DNA from: Opisthorchis felineus
Taxonomy: Eukaryota > Platyhelminthes > Trematoda > Opisthorchiida > Opisthorchiidae
Length of the DNA stretch: 64,000 nucleotides
Direction of reading: 5' to 3'
NCBI GenBank assembly: GCA_004794785.1
Contig: SJOL01005732.1
Coordinates: 67,609 to 131,608 of the forward strand
In this document: one piece after another, positions 24,961 through 38,500 of the stretch
How positions within the stretch are numbered: the stretch's first letter is position 1
How the letters are laid out: every line of letters starts with the position of its first letter
The notes under the pieces: generated by a model
The model's input: only the letters and a program-made list of their open reading frames with translations
Databases searched by the model: none
Told to the model about the DNA's origin: nothing
Position numbers and translations under genes: made by a program

Positions 24961-27900
24961 AACTAAGTTCACTAATTCGATGGGACACAACTTTATAGGA
25001 GCACAGCCGAATGCTGTTTTACAGTGAATTTTAATTACCAAGGCGTCATTAGAAAGCTTACCATCATCAGTTGCAACTTTGTTTGCTACCAGGGTCCGAA
25101 CTCAGTATTCAGGTTTGACCCTTCATACACAAACTTGTTCATACTTTTCCCCACGGATGTAACTTGGCTCTGGCAAAATATATCCTTCCATGTAATCAGC
25201 AGTATGCAACAAAACGGAAAACTTCGCCTGGTTGTTCGTGAGAAATTAGGAATGTAGCAAAGTATTCATCTCGAATACACATATCCACAAAAATGCTACG
25301 TTGTTGTTTGTCGGATTTGTTTGTCCACAAGTACCCACATTTTATTTCATCATTTGTACAAGATGCTGGACAAACTTATGGTGAAACCGACTAATTAAGA
25401 GTAATTGTTACTCGTCAGTGAAGAACTAAGCCCGCTTATGGGAAATCCTGCTTTAACCTGATGTGAACTCCTCAGAGACTGATCCTACATATATAAATGG
25501 ATAAAAGGCAAATAAGTACACCCAGTCACTTTAATCTTGGTCTTTAGAAGTAATTTACATCCACTGATCAGCTCTTAGCGCATAAATAGCGCCTTTCATT
25601 ATGCCTCCGCGCGTACCATTGTCTATTCTACAAGGCTGGGTATTTTAAGCTGGTTGTCATGCAGTTTTGTTTCGTACGCTCCGAAAAAGTCATTGGATTG
25701 TAGCCTAAGTCAGAAGACTCGTGAATCCAACTCATCCCATAGGGTTCTCCTTTCTGCCCTTCAATAAGGATCTCGATTTTTACACACTAACTCTGAAACC
25801 ATAACAGTTTATTGAGCACTCGTCACACAATTAGGCTGATTTTATTCGTGGAATGAAGTTTATTCTGTTCCCAGTTAATTCTTCCATGCAATGGTTTTAA
25901 GTGAAGTAGAAATTAAAGAAAACAATAGTCACATACATTCTTATTCGTTCGGTCTCAGGGCCCTCTCAAGGCTGAACGGTATCCGACCGTTGTCAGTATT
26001 TCTGAAGTGAAATTTTGATTGCTGGGAACAAACCCTTCCTCGTAAACAAGTTTTTACTTTATGTGGGTTTGCCGCGACAAACCAGCTTAATATGCACTGA
26101 AGTTGCACTTACTTCTCGGACTTCAAAGACAAAATAGTTGGATATCTTGGCCGGTTGGTAACCTGAGAGACATTGGGTGGCACCTTTCAGTAAAACGTTC
26201 AGCCGGCTGATATTTTGCATTCTGGTATGATGGTATTTTCCTAAACATCTGCAGATTCACTTCAACTTGACGCAGAACTTCCATTTCTAGAATAAAACTA
26301 TTGATATTTTTCACACGGGATTTATCATACCATAACACTGCCAGTTTGATTATCAATAGGACCTCTTCCTGTAGAGATTCTGTCGTCCACAGGACTGGTT
26401 CCTTTCAAACTAAAGAGCCTGGAAATTCGAAAAAGACAAAGATTTCTCTGTAGCAGGTGTTGATGGACCCGAACAAAAACATCGGATGCTACTCTTTAAA
26501 AATGTATATCCTACCGGGGACTCACATTCATGCTTGAATTTCAGAAGCGGAAATGTGAACCACTGTTGCTAGGGTAATTGTAATAAAGTGGGAATATAAC
26601 TCTACTTGAGTCGAAATTGGGATTTGAAGAGGTATGCTGAAACTTATCAGTAAAGGGAGTACCACTGTAGGGTGACATAATATGAAGTAATTCTGCTGTA
26701 TAAAGCGAATCCAAGGAGCCTAGCCTGTTCACACTGATCATTTCAAGAGAAGACGAAAAACATCATATCAGCTAGAGATTATGTTTTAGTTTGTATCTTC
26801 TCACTGTATTGACCAAGATGATTAAGTGGGACTACTCTTCTTCACAAACAGTCACAAAATTATAGAAGAACGAGGTGTAGGAGCTGTTCGTGGCATTTTC
26901 TGATTAGGCCCTGTTTTTTTTCCGAAAATTTCTACGAACCTTTTTCCAAACTATAACAGGAATGTATACAGAGTTGTCTTCTTCATTCGTAGCTAAATAC
27001 TCGATTTCATTGTAGGTGTTTGGACTGAGTAAATCCTTAACATTATTTCGGCAAGTGTATAAAGTTGCAACATTCAGAGTAACTGCAACGTATTGTTTGT
27101 TCATGGTAGGTTACCATTCCAGTTGACTCTAATTTCTTCGTCCTTCTCATGAGTCCCTTTTTCTGCCTTTGCAACATTCCGAAAGTGTCCGGGTATTCTC
27201 CACAAGTAGCTGTTTCTAAATCCTCTGTTCCTCTTTTTCCCGATTAAAAGCCTGACGTCAGTCAAAACATTTACCGCACGGAATTTTATCCACCCACCAT
27301 GCGGCGCGAAAAGCCCCTGTTTAATGAGCCGCTCTCAGTTGGCTGATCAAAGTTAATCTGTTGATGCCTCCTTGTAAATACGGGATCCACGTGTGTCACG
27401 ACGACTAACTAAATTCACTTGGTCTTCTTTCAGCTGACCTCGGTAGACTGGAAGTGAGGACAGGACCTCAATCGAACTGATTGGTGCTGAGTTCAAATCG
27501 TTGGCACGACACAGTAAAGCTGAGTTAGTACCGAGGTTTTGTTCACTTAGTGGCCTTGAAAGTCACATCTGTTCACTGAACTGTGCTCACTGATGTCCCG
27601 ATAACCTGTGCGCTGGTTACGCCCCAATGGTTGTTGACGAAAACCAACGCTAGTCCTACTACCTGCATTAGCCAGTGTCGGCTTATTTTCGCTCTTGTTC
27701 AACAGTCTTCACAGCTGCTGAATGCTCGTTTTGGCACTCCATATGATTTTTGCGAGCATTCTTCAATAATCCTTTGTTGAACGATTACAAAATTCGTGTG
27801 CCAGATAAAATTGAATATGATTTTAAAGCATTGACGATGAATTCAGGATGTGAAGTAGAACAAGGTCAAAAGCGAGAATGATACAAAGCAGGCGAATAAA

Positions 27901-28159
27901 AGGCTATTACCCCCTGACTAAACATCATTTATACGAAGGTGCTACTACCGATTTCATCCTTCATGAAGTCACTAGTTGGGCGCCGTTCCCGGTTCCCTAT
28001 CAACCTATTTGAGCACCAGCTTACACGAGACTAGCGAACTGCATTCATGTGCAAGTAAACTTGCGGTAAATGGGAGACTCGACTGCATAACAGCCGAATC
28101 TTGCTCTATTTGGGATCTCCAAATGAATGTGCCACACAAAGGCGGTTTCATGTTTCAGT

Positions 28160-28216
28160 TGTTTCTTTGTGCAGCGCATTCACTTGAAGATTATCAGAAA
28201 GGGGAGATTCAACTGG
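28160..28216 (-). repeat. Dispersed repeat (family 2), short fragment
   Basis: The + strand shows TTTGTGCAGCGCATTCACTTG and GGGGAGATTCAACTGG (reading in from 28160), the complement of the block seen at 53.67-53.72 kb. Only about 55 bases can be aligned by eye. Confidence 0.5.
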
Positions 28217-29711
28217 TAACCATCTGAACACCTGGTAACACTAGGTTTTCAGCAAGTGACGCTACTATTTCCTGCACATAATGAGTCGGACAGCGCGATC
28301 TTCACTTAGTTGAATAACGCTACCCTTTGGCCCCTCATACAATGGTGGCCACGCAGGCTATGTGGCAATCTGCCTCGAAACTTCAGCCTATGAAAGGTGA
28401 AAAACGATCAGTCTTTATTCTTTTATTTGGTGATGGGCGGTAGTTATCAACCAATATGGCTCGGATCTTAACTTTTGTTTCGCATCATTCTTTCGCAGTG
28501 ATTGTCTAGGGAAGTCTAAAGCTGCCAAAAATAACTGCGAAGTCAAATACTTCCATAGAATTTTCCGCAATTTTTTCCGAGGAATTCAACGGTGCATGAT
28601 GTTCTCTACCGATTGGACGCATCAATTTACATTTTTCGCGAAAGTTTGTGAGGTTTCACGCAGCACGGGAAACCCACATCTTTGGATGTGACACTCATCG
28701 GTGAACAGTATTCCTTAGAACATATAGAAGTCGTGTTTCAACCAGCTAGCTGCTGGAGAAATGGATATTTCGACTGCAAGCGGCCTTAGGATGGGTTAAC
28801 AGATTGCTAATGGTCAGTGCCCTAGTTTTATCAACACAGACACCAAACGTGGTTGAGTGTGGTGCATCGTCACGGTACAAAGGGGTTGGATTTTCAGTGG
28901 TCGAATTTATATTGGCATTATTACCTTAACGATATCGTAGTTTGATGTACAGTCTGTGAAGACCAATGGATTTTCAAGTGATATTTAACTAGTAACTAGG
29001 TTAACCGTATTGTTTCTGAGAGAATAAGGCAGCGACTTGAAAGATCATTTTTCCAAGGTATTTTCTTCGCGGTGATGTTTCATCGTGACGGGTCCCTCAG
29101 GTATACTTCTGTGTAACCTAGGCTGCACATAAGTAAGCTGGCAAACACACTCCGCCAGTTGTGCTGAACTTGTCTGCCTCACTTCACACGAATTTCAGTC
29201 TATGAAAACTCACAATAGTTTGGGTTTGGTACACTAGCCTTCCGTCACCCGGTGAACAAAGGCATTTGATTTGGATCCACTGTGATCCAAATTTGGACAC
29301 ACTCTCTACGATATATTGATTTACAGCATCAAACTTTCTCTTATCCACATGTCCTCAAAACGACCCAGCCTAGAGAACTTTGTGCTCATACTCGCTTACG
29401 GCCGAATCCACCTACCCACCCGCATACGCACACAGCTGCGTACACATTCACACGATCGATACCACCAGTGCACAAGCTTTGTTCACGTCCGCATAGCTGC
29501 CATTGCACTCGGAGCTACAGAGTTCTGATAAAACCGGTTTCTACGGCTCAGCACTATGCTGAGCAACAGATTTTGATATCGTTGGGTTTGCCCATACGGA
29601 CATGTTATTTCATTTAAACCGCCGAATATCCATACTGTCACTATAGGTGGTAAAAGTGTTTTAAATTTTCTTTGAGTGAAGTGAGAACATTTTGAATGGC
29701 TGACAATCACT

Positions 29712-29832
29712 GTTCAGCTGTTTCATCTTTGTCTGGAATCATCAGCACTGCGCATCGCACGAATCTCTATGGGGATCCGAACCTGTGACCTTGTGTTCAG
29801 TAGACGAGCTCTACCGCATCCCGTCGTGAGTA
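29712..29832 (-). repeat. tRNA-headed SINE-like repeat (family 1), single copy
   Basis: The - strand reads GGGATGCGGTAGAGCTCGTC, then GGTTCGGATCCCC (a good B box), then GCGCAGTGCTGATGATTCC and AAAGATGAAACAGCTGAACA. The body matches the family-1 copies elsewhere, although the head is closer to a different tRNA. No inverted partner is visible next to it. Confidence 0.7.
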
Positions 29833-32800
29833 GACTTTTAGCACGCTTCTTGTGACACAGCCTGCAGAATGAAATTCACACTCGAGTTTGTCCATATTCA
29901 CTCGGTTTTGTCAGGCCTTGCGGCTTTTGCCAAGTTGTTTTCAATTGATCAAATAATTTGATCGGTCCGCGATAGTAGGTTTGACGTTGCCTTCATTGCA
30001 TTTTTGATCCAGAGAGGAAATATACTAGTTCAATAGACTGTAGCTAGTGATGTGGGTCACAGTGTCGCAACAGTAGTTCCAAGTATTTCTGAACTCTTCT
30101 TATCTTATCTTCTTTACAATTCAGTCGAAGATATAAATGCTTACTGAAAAATCGAGCTGAATTGCCCGTAATTCTCAACTGCGAATGTGTTCGCATTTGC
30201 CAATGGGACCATTGGGCCAGCGTAACTTAATCATTTTATCGGAACAATACTTACCTGGTGTTCCATCTGGTGGAAGTTCGAAAGCTGGGACAGTCAAGGA
30301 CGTGCACCGTCAATAAGCTCTCGTAAAATTGAAACCTGAGTCCCTCCTTCGGTGCAGACCAAACAATATCGGCACGCCAGTACTGGAGGAAAAGATACCA
30401 ATACGCAGCCCACATGTCGTACAACTCCCTATTAGTAACGCTGTTTCATATTCCCAAACCTTGTGTTTATTTTCTGGTTAGTGTATCTTTAGTTGATTCG
30501 GTATTACAGTTTGTATCGGGCTCCGAAAAGATCCCCTCGATTTGTCCACCATTCGGAAAAATCGATAGTCAGATACTCGGGAGTGAGAATGCCTTCAATC
30601 GTATTCCTGTTTTTTAAGCAGATTGTGTTTGATCCCATACTCTGAAGCTAGGGTGTCTGGTAATATTTCATTTGTGTGATTCTTACTTTCACAGCTGGTT
30701 GTTCCGTTATGCCCAGCTGATTCGCGTGTGAGCGATCTCTCGTGAAACTATGCTTCGATGTTGCTGCGCTTACCCTGCTTTGCCCTGCTTTTTTCCTGCA
30801 CACATCGAGCTACCATACTAAAATCTAGGCAAGCAAAGAACAATAGTATGACATTTGTTTTCATTTTAATGTAACCCCTATTATCCACTGTTGACTACTG
30901 AAAGCGCTTTTGTTCTGAAAAAGAATTCCACTTCAGTACATCTGTATGCACAAAGGATGGAACAGTTCAATTCGCACAGTTTTAACGTCGTCTTCACAGA
31001 ATCTACCTTTCTAACCAGCATAGGTGCTGTTTTCTTCGATAGAATCGATTGACAGGTATAAGAGTCATCATTCAGACGTCCACTGGTGAGCAGCCTGCTT
31101 ACTAGCAAGTCGCACATGTACTAATCTGAACAGGCAATCAATACGGCTGTGCAGACTGTAGTCAAACTGAACTGACGTTTAATGCCGCTGTCCCAGCACA
31201 TGCGCTGACAAAACAAGTCGTGCAAGCAGGTGCAATGTTTACTGAGTCCAAGATGGTGGGTTCAGATATCTCAACTATGTACGAGGTCGCATTCACATTA
31301 CGCCAGTTTTCAATGGCACACCAGCCAGCCGATATGTCAAAGCATCAGAAGGGATTCACAATATGTGTTCGTTTCTTGTGGTACGAAGAAATATCTCAAA
31401 TTAGACTTAGGAAGTTTCCAAATGAACACATGTAAGCTCGACTAAACTCCAAATTGTTCACTATAGCCTCCTTCTAATGTGATTGAGGATATCATTCAAG
31501 CTTTTTTCACGGACGAGGTAATCTGATTCTGGGAGATGGATGGATATTTTCACTTTCAGCTTATCTAGGTAAATGAGGCCGCAAGGTGTTTGTTTATCGT
31601 TTCAGTTGCATTGATTATCTACATATGGTGTCACTCCCCGGTGGAAATATATTTCGGTCGGTCCAGCTTATTTCCATTTACAACCCTGCTGCATTAAATC
31701 TATATATTTTTCGGCGTATCACCCAAGACAAAGGTGTCACGTGTTCGCCAACCACACAACACTCTTCCAAATACACAGCTAGAAGCTGCTGTTATATTTA
31801 CACCAATGTACAGTCAAGGAAGGACAATGGGTTACAAAACCCTCTGCGGCTTAAGTCACAGTGTAGCAACGTCTGCAACTGCTCCCGTCAGTGGTCTTTA
31901 TGGAGATGGTTTGCTGTGTTCTAAAGAATGGGATGAAGCATAGATGTAAACTTGAGGGGAAGTGAGAAATCTGCATATGGATGATCCATATACGTGATCG
32001 CCATTGGGTAATCGTTATCTAAAGGTCAAGAAAAGATTTCCCTTCGATTATAAGCAACCTGACGGATACTCAAGAGAAAAACAATGTGCAGATTCTGTGG
32101 GCCTTAGAGTGGATTAGATCTGCAACAGAAGACACGTGATAATCGAAACAGTAGCTGTACTTATTTATCCTTTTCTTTCCGCTTTTTTGTTCTCTAAAAT
32201 TATTTCTAACCAGTGCCCGAGTTCCGTTCAGTTAGTCGGATGATCATAAATTGGAGGGAAAATGCATGCCATGCACAGTGGTGCGGTCCCATTACATCGG
32301 GCTATTTTTACTGTGTATCGCTGGAGACGAAGAGATGTCCTGCATCGTAGTGCTCTGGTATCCTTTTGTCCAGTATGGTTATCCAGGTAGACAGGGAAGA
32401 TTTTGATTGAAGAAACTTTTAAATTGTGGGTAAATGCGACGAAAGACTCCAATTCGTTGGCACACTCTGGCTTTCGGATCAGAAGATAATAATCAGGTTT
32501 CCGTTATTCTCTCTAAAGATAACAAACTCCTCAAAAAGTATGACCAAATGGATGTGGTTTGGAATGTCGACGTGAGCTTTTCCATCATTCTTCGTTTGGT
32601 TTCTGATTCAACGAAAAAACGCCGAAAGTAGATGGCAGGTAACCTCTTTTCTACGCGATGATATTTGGAAAAAGATGTCTACGTAACGCAGAATTTATAC
32701 TTAAAAACACTTGCAAAACACCTGATACTCAAGTGCTGTTTCCTCAAAAAAGGTCCACACCTGAGCGCAGGGCACACTTACAAACGATACGTACCTGGCA

Positions 32801-35317
32801 TCCGATTTAATACGCGCATGCAAGGTAGTGAAAGAGAGCTGCGGGACGAGCATTTGCTAATGGATTCCATGCATCTTCCCCCGGTATGCAAGCCGTTATG
32901 TTATGTGGCCTTATAAACTGTCCATGGGTGCTGTTAGTGAGAATGTTCGCCTTTGGACTGGACCCATTTTTCCTAGAAACCTGTTTAATTTGAAAAGAAG
33001 CGGTAAACAGGGGGGAATACTCAAACTGGCAGGATAGATAGAAAATGCCAGGTGCCATCGGGTGGGCGTTTTTTGTGCTTCTTACGTAGTCCATTGTGCC
33101 GCCCATCCACCAAATGATGATCGCCAACCACTGACATGAATTCCAAGAGGCACACTTACTTTCTGTCACTGTTAGCTTTCTACGTCAGTGGATCTGCGAG
33201 GTTTTGAACTATCTAGATAAATGCCTTGGCCACGCATTCTTGTATCCACAATTACACCGTTGTTTTTATAGCCTAGCCGTGCTAAGGTGAGAACTTGGTA
33301 CCCGGGTGATTGATGGACACTTCGGCGTTTACTTCCAAAATTTAATTCCATCCTACATTCAGATCATGTAGCTATTGCTTTTTCAGTGCGTTAGTTCTGT
33401 CTGGCTGTTGAATTCTCTCTGTTAACTATGACTGAGCTGCACTGTAATTATGCACGCAGTGCATGCGAATTAATGTGTCCGCGTTTTTGGTATGACGTGT
33501 TCTAACTTCGGAATATTAGAAAGTCGACTGACTTAGAACCGTTAACCTTCCTATCGATCGATCATGAAGCGCGTGGCGTGGTCAGCTGCGTCACTGCACA
33601 TCAAGTTCTTCGGTGACGTGTATTCTAACCAGAGTCAGTCTTTTTCACACGTATTTGCGCCACATGCTGTGCAAATGTAACTCCATTAGCTTCGTAGTGG
33701 CGCTCACAGGAAGGGGTCAGTTTCTATGACGAATGGTGCATTGGCATGAACAGCCGTGTCAAGGAATGAAGCCACACATAACTAACGGGATTTCAGTTGT
33801 ATAATAAAATGAGCCTTGGGTGCTGTGAAATACACGTGTGTAGATGCATCTAATTGGGTGACAATAAATTGAACGCAAGCATTTGTTTTCAGCTAAAATT
33901 AGAGTCGACTGATATAAACGCATTCGGAAGTCCAACTGTAGATGCACGTAGCTCAGCAGCAGCTTGACGGGGTTTTCATGGAACTGCCCAACGCGCCTGA
34001 ATATTCCCCACCCGTTATTGACTAACTTTCGATTCGCTCCATCGATACGGAAAATAATGTGCCAGTCTGATTTATTTGATTCCCTGGACACCGGGAGGAG
34101 AGCGTAGAAATAAGCCAAGCGCAACTTTTCCACTTATAAGCAGCTACGGAATGGATTCTTATGTTATGATAAACCAAGTAGAAAATACATGCTGAGAATC
34201 CTTTGGAAACAAACATGAAGAAACACCAACTCTGTTTTTTCTTCGAAATTCTGCTCTTCAGTTATATAGCTACGTTGATGCAATGACATCCGTCAATCTA
34301 ACTGACAAATTTACTTCCCGCCATTCCAGAAAATTAGTTCAATAAAATGGATTGCGAATGCTGCAATTTAACTGATACCTACGGGGATATAACGGTCACT
34401 TAACGCTTTCTCTGTTGTGAACGACGCGAGTATACCAGGGAGCTGTAGAAAAGCAACCACTGAAATATCACCCAATAACAAACAGTCAAACCATAAACAT
34501 CTATGGATTTGAGATACCGCGATTTTGAACAAGGTGGACTTGTGCTTTCAGCAATCAAACTAGGTTGCACGCGCAGTAGATAGTCGTCATTCTGGACAAG
34601 ACATGCAAAGATTAACGTTTAATAATAATACTGAATAGCGACAAGCACACTCATTGTTGTGTTTTGGCAAAGTTATTGTGGTTGAATTTTCAGAAATACA
34701 ACCAATAACCCCTCCTGAGATTCAGGTTTCCTGTGTGAAAGGAGAGACTTTCCGTCCACCACGGTAGTTGGGTAGGTGGAAACTTGTATTAGAAAAGTCC
34801 GGAAAATACTTCAGCTACTTACGAGTAAACTGACGATACTCTCATCGTGCAGTGGTGACCGTTGACATAGATTTGTCCTTCCTTGTTCACTTAAGTTGGC
34901 TTGAATTTGGAAGTGAATCAAGCACAGTTTCAATCCGTGTTCATTCGTAATAGCTGCGCAGGCAAATCATGCATTGTTTTTCCAAGGTACACACCGGTAT
35001 TAGATCAACGTCATGGGTGATGGCTTTGAAAACTGATCCGCGGAACATCTTGTGTGTTGCATCAGTATTTGAGGCTCAGTAAATCACATAACCTTATTCT
35101 ATGTTCAGATTACAGATCACAGTTCACAGTGTCAGACGTCACTCGGTGGAGCTACCTTTTACAAATGAGGTACCTGTTTTGCTGGTTTGGTTCTTGGCCT
35201 CGTGTCGCGTTTAGTGGTCCACTCCTGGGAGACAACAGTTCACCGTTTTTCTGGACATCATCGATGACGTACTGCAACCGAATTGTAACCAGCAGTTTTT
35301 GTCCTTATTTTATTTAG

Positions 35318-35586
35318 CGGAAGTTGCGGTCAAAGTGATAGACAGGACAAAATTTGACGCGAAAACAAGAAGGTTACTCTCACAGGAGCTGGCCAATATG
35401 GAACGCCTGGACCATCCTAATATTATCCGCGTTTTCGAATTCCATGAGTTCCCAGACCGCTGGTATCTGATCATGGAATATGCTCCAGTAGGTGAACTCC
35501 ACTCATATCTCAAACGACACGGCCGTATGGAAGATACGGCTGCAAAGAACATCTCCGCACAAATTGTATCTGCCCTAAAACACATG
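35318..35586 (+). CDS. NIM1-like kinase, coding exon 3 (kinase N-lobe to helix E)
   Basis: The exon encodes residues 189-278. The acceptor is TTTTATTTAG|CGG and the donor is CACATG|GTGAGT. The first two bases complete the split Ala codon, so the frame continues exactly from exon 2. Visible kinase elements are VAVKVIDRTK with the ATP-anchoring Lys194, the helix C glutamate in SQELANMERLDHPNII (Glu212), the hinge LIMEYAPVGEL (239-249), and helix E ISAQIVSALKHM ending at residue 278. The HPNI motif and the TKxDxKTxRLLSxE pattern fit the AMPK-related family and NIM1 in particular. The exon closes in phase 0 directly before the catalytic loop encoded by exon 4. There are no internal stops or missing catalytic residues. 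Confidence 0.95.
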
Positions 35587-38500
35587 GTGAGTCGACATGT
35601 TTAATAGGCTCTCAGGTACACAATATGCTAGTCAAATCAAAATCATGCACATTAACTTTGAATATCTTGAGCTCAAAACTGCATTTAACTTGTTCATAGG
35701 CCGAAGAATCCGCTAATGCACTGCCATATCCACTCAAAAGCACGATATAAATGATCATACGTGTATAGACGAGTTTGTCATCCTGCTTCTAGGCTGGTCC
35801 AGTAGTCTTTTTTGCATTGCAATGCCAATGTCTGGGCCTGCTGGGTGTATGCACAATTTTGTCTCATAGGAAGTATATGGGAACAGATTTTCTGGATCTG
35901 TGCGTCGTAAAGTTGCCAAAGTTGGAAATAAATATGAACGCACTTACTGATAGGTTTCCTCTTATGCGTCTAGTCTTTTAAAATTATAGCTGGCACCTCA
36001 GTCACACATAGTGTTACTCATTTTGTTTAAGCTGTAGCTGCTACCTTTGATGTAAGTGCTCCAGTCATTTCTAGTCTGCTACTGTGAAAAATATGGATTA
36101 AAACTGCTAATAAGTACACACTTTAAGCACTATATTTCATATAATTTGAAAAGTCTTTGAAGATTGCTACCAGGGCATGATACACCAAGGAACTCCACAC
36201 GTGTGTATTAGACCGCTTTATTGTGCGCGTCCTAGTCAGGCACAGTGCTGCTATCCTAGGACAATCAATCCTAGTGGACATTATAATCGATCGCTCTAGT
36301 GAAAATGGTACATATTGGTGGTACACAACCGCCTATATTTCCATTGCTTCTGGGTTTTACTTGTGCGTACATTTTGGAGATCAATTAATTTTCTAATCAT
36401 AGAGCAAAACACTAACACCTCATTCGGGTTTTTGACGCAGGGACTAGATGTCAGACCATCTAAAACACTTCACTCTGCCAAAATTTTCTCCTCACTTTGT
36501 ATTCTATGCATCTGTTTTGTTATAAGGTTGCACAGTGCCGATTTTTCGTCTTTCATATAGAAGGCAACTTTTCTACTTCCTTACAACTAGCTGATTCCAC
36601 CTTCCGTTAAAGGGAGCTAAAAAAACCCACAAATGTTGTATCATACATATTCGGCACAAATTGTTGTTATCCTTACAGAAGGCTTTGATGAAGACCCTGT
36701 AGCAGGTGGCCAACCAATGTAGTCAACTAATGTTTCATTAGCCATACTCAATTCCTCATAAACATGTCCGTGGTGTTAAGGGAGAGCTAAGAGTATAACG
36801 ATCTCCCAAGCCATGATGGGGAGGGAAACCAAGCGGAGGAGCTAACGTATATCAGAATTCCGCCTTCGGATAGGATGTGAACCCACCGTATGTATATCCT
36901 TTAGTTCAAAGTTTCTCTCTTATCAGACCTAAAGTATCAGATTGTTTGTGTATATTGGGACTATTTTTTCGCACTGGCTGCTATATAATGTGCCAAATTA
37001 CCACAATACATTTTTGAGTTAAACCGGTTCATCTTTTTTGACATAAGAGAATCCTGCTTTCTGTGTGCCACCAAAGCCGGCAAGTCAACTAAGACTGGCC
37101 ATTTTCATATAGTATATATGACTTTGGAGACGAGGCATTTTGTGATCTCAGGCGACGACCTTCGCCTTTACCAAGGCTGTAAATTTATTCATCGTAACTC
37201 GGCACTTAAGTTTGAATAGTCATCCAAGTTTCTTGTGAATTATGCTGAAATCGCCATAAAAAGGGGACAAAATTCACAGACCCGAAAAAAGTGGTTCATT
37301 ATAGGATGTGGCTTTAGATTACGCAAATACTAGAGAATTCTTAGTACATTATTCAAGAAAGAAAAGTAAAATTGAATGATTGCCGCCGAAAATTGGTTAA
37401 ATTTGGAAGTTAAGAGCTAAAGGCTTTGATTATGTATATTCCGGCTACGCATGTGAACCGATAACCCCAAAGTAGTTGTGAAGTGAGACATATTTATTTG
37501 TGACGAAAAGCTCCTTGATAAGGGCTCAGCTGGAAGTGATGTTGTTCCCATAGGAATCCATTCACATCTGCTTATTAGAAGTTAAGATAGTCCTACCTGG
37601 GATCATCAGAAACTTCTCAGGATTTATATAAATGAACCAACCAGCGCTAACCAAAGATCCAGTCTTGTATTTCCGAGAAATTTATTATAATATATCCTCC
37701 ACAACTATCACTTTAGAACCGATGGAAGGCGTGCGCTACAGTTTGCTAGAATTGTTTTCACTTAACTTGGACACCGACGTAAAACACGTAAAATGCATAC
37801 AATGCAGAGTACATTCAGTATTGGTAGAACACTTATTGATCGACTCCCACAGACCACCTGATCAATGCCTACATAATCAAGCTTTATGCTTCAAAGGCTA
37901 TCTCACACACAGTCGGGAATGGTTAGATTGCTCGGCAGGATCTCGATCACTACGACGTTGAAGGTCATGTTGCGTCCTACGGTGAGAAGGGTTCACTTGT
38001 CCGTAGATATACTGATAACTCCACGGAACAACCTACCTACTGTAAAACTACGCAAACTGGCCTGGGCTCTACAGCAAATTTCCGCTATGTGATAAGCCCT
38101 GGCTGATCATAACTTTATTTCATAAGTAAAGCGAATTACCTGAACTTCCGAAACAAATGTAAACTTTGAACGGAAGCTGTTCAGAGCTGGCTGTTCATAG
38201 CATTTCAGTGAGCCAACAATAAAGTAGGATATCCAACCCCTTCAACAAGAAGAATATATATGTGGAGGTAATCGCTCTGTCAAACGCAGCCGATGGGCTC
38301 AATTAAAGTCAGCCATATCTTTCTTTTACAATATTCTTTGACTAAATTTGGTGTACAGAGGCACCGACATTTTTTGGTGGAACGATTCTTTATTTTTTAA
38401 TGTATCTTCTCTCGTGTGGTACTACTCCTACGGCTTCCATTGGCATTAAGCGAAGTATCATATGCATAAAGCGCAACTGGAGACTATTACCCCAGTTAAA

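Larger units (their letters stand above)
22539..35317 (+). other. Intron 2 of the kinase gene (about 12.8 kb)
   Basis: A phase-1 intron bounded by GTAAGT and TTTATTTAG, splitting codon 189. It contains an inverted SINE-like pair (23.75-24.11 kb), a different tRNA-like SINE (24.76-24.96 kb), a - strand SINE copy (29.71-29.83 kb) and a short fragment of the dispersed repeat family (28.16 kb). The stretches 24.97-28.15 and 29.84-35.3 kb show no gene, RNA gene or recognisable element; open frames there are short and do not start or end at convincing splice sites. Confidence 0.85.

Noticed and set aside
33759..34133. A 124-codon - strand frame
   Set aside because: It begins with GTG, has no recognisable domain and no splice signals, and is treated as chance.
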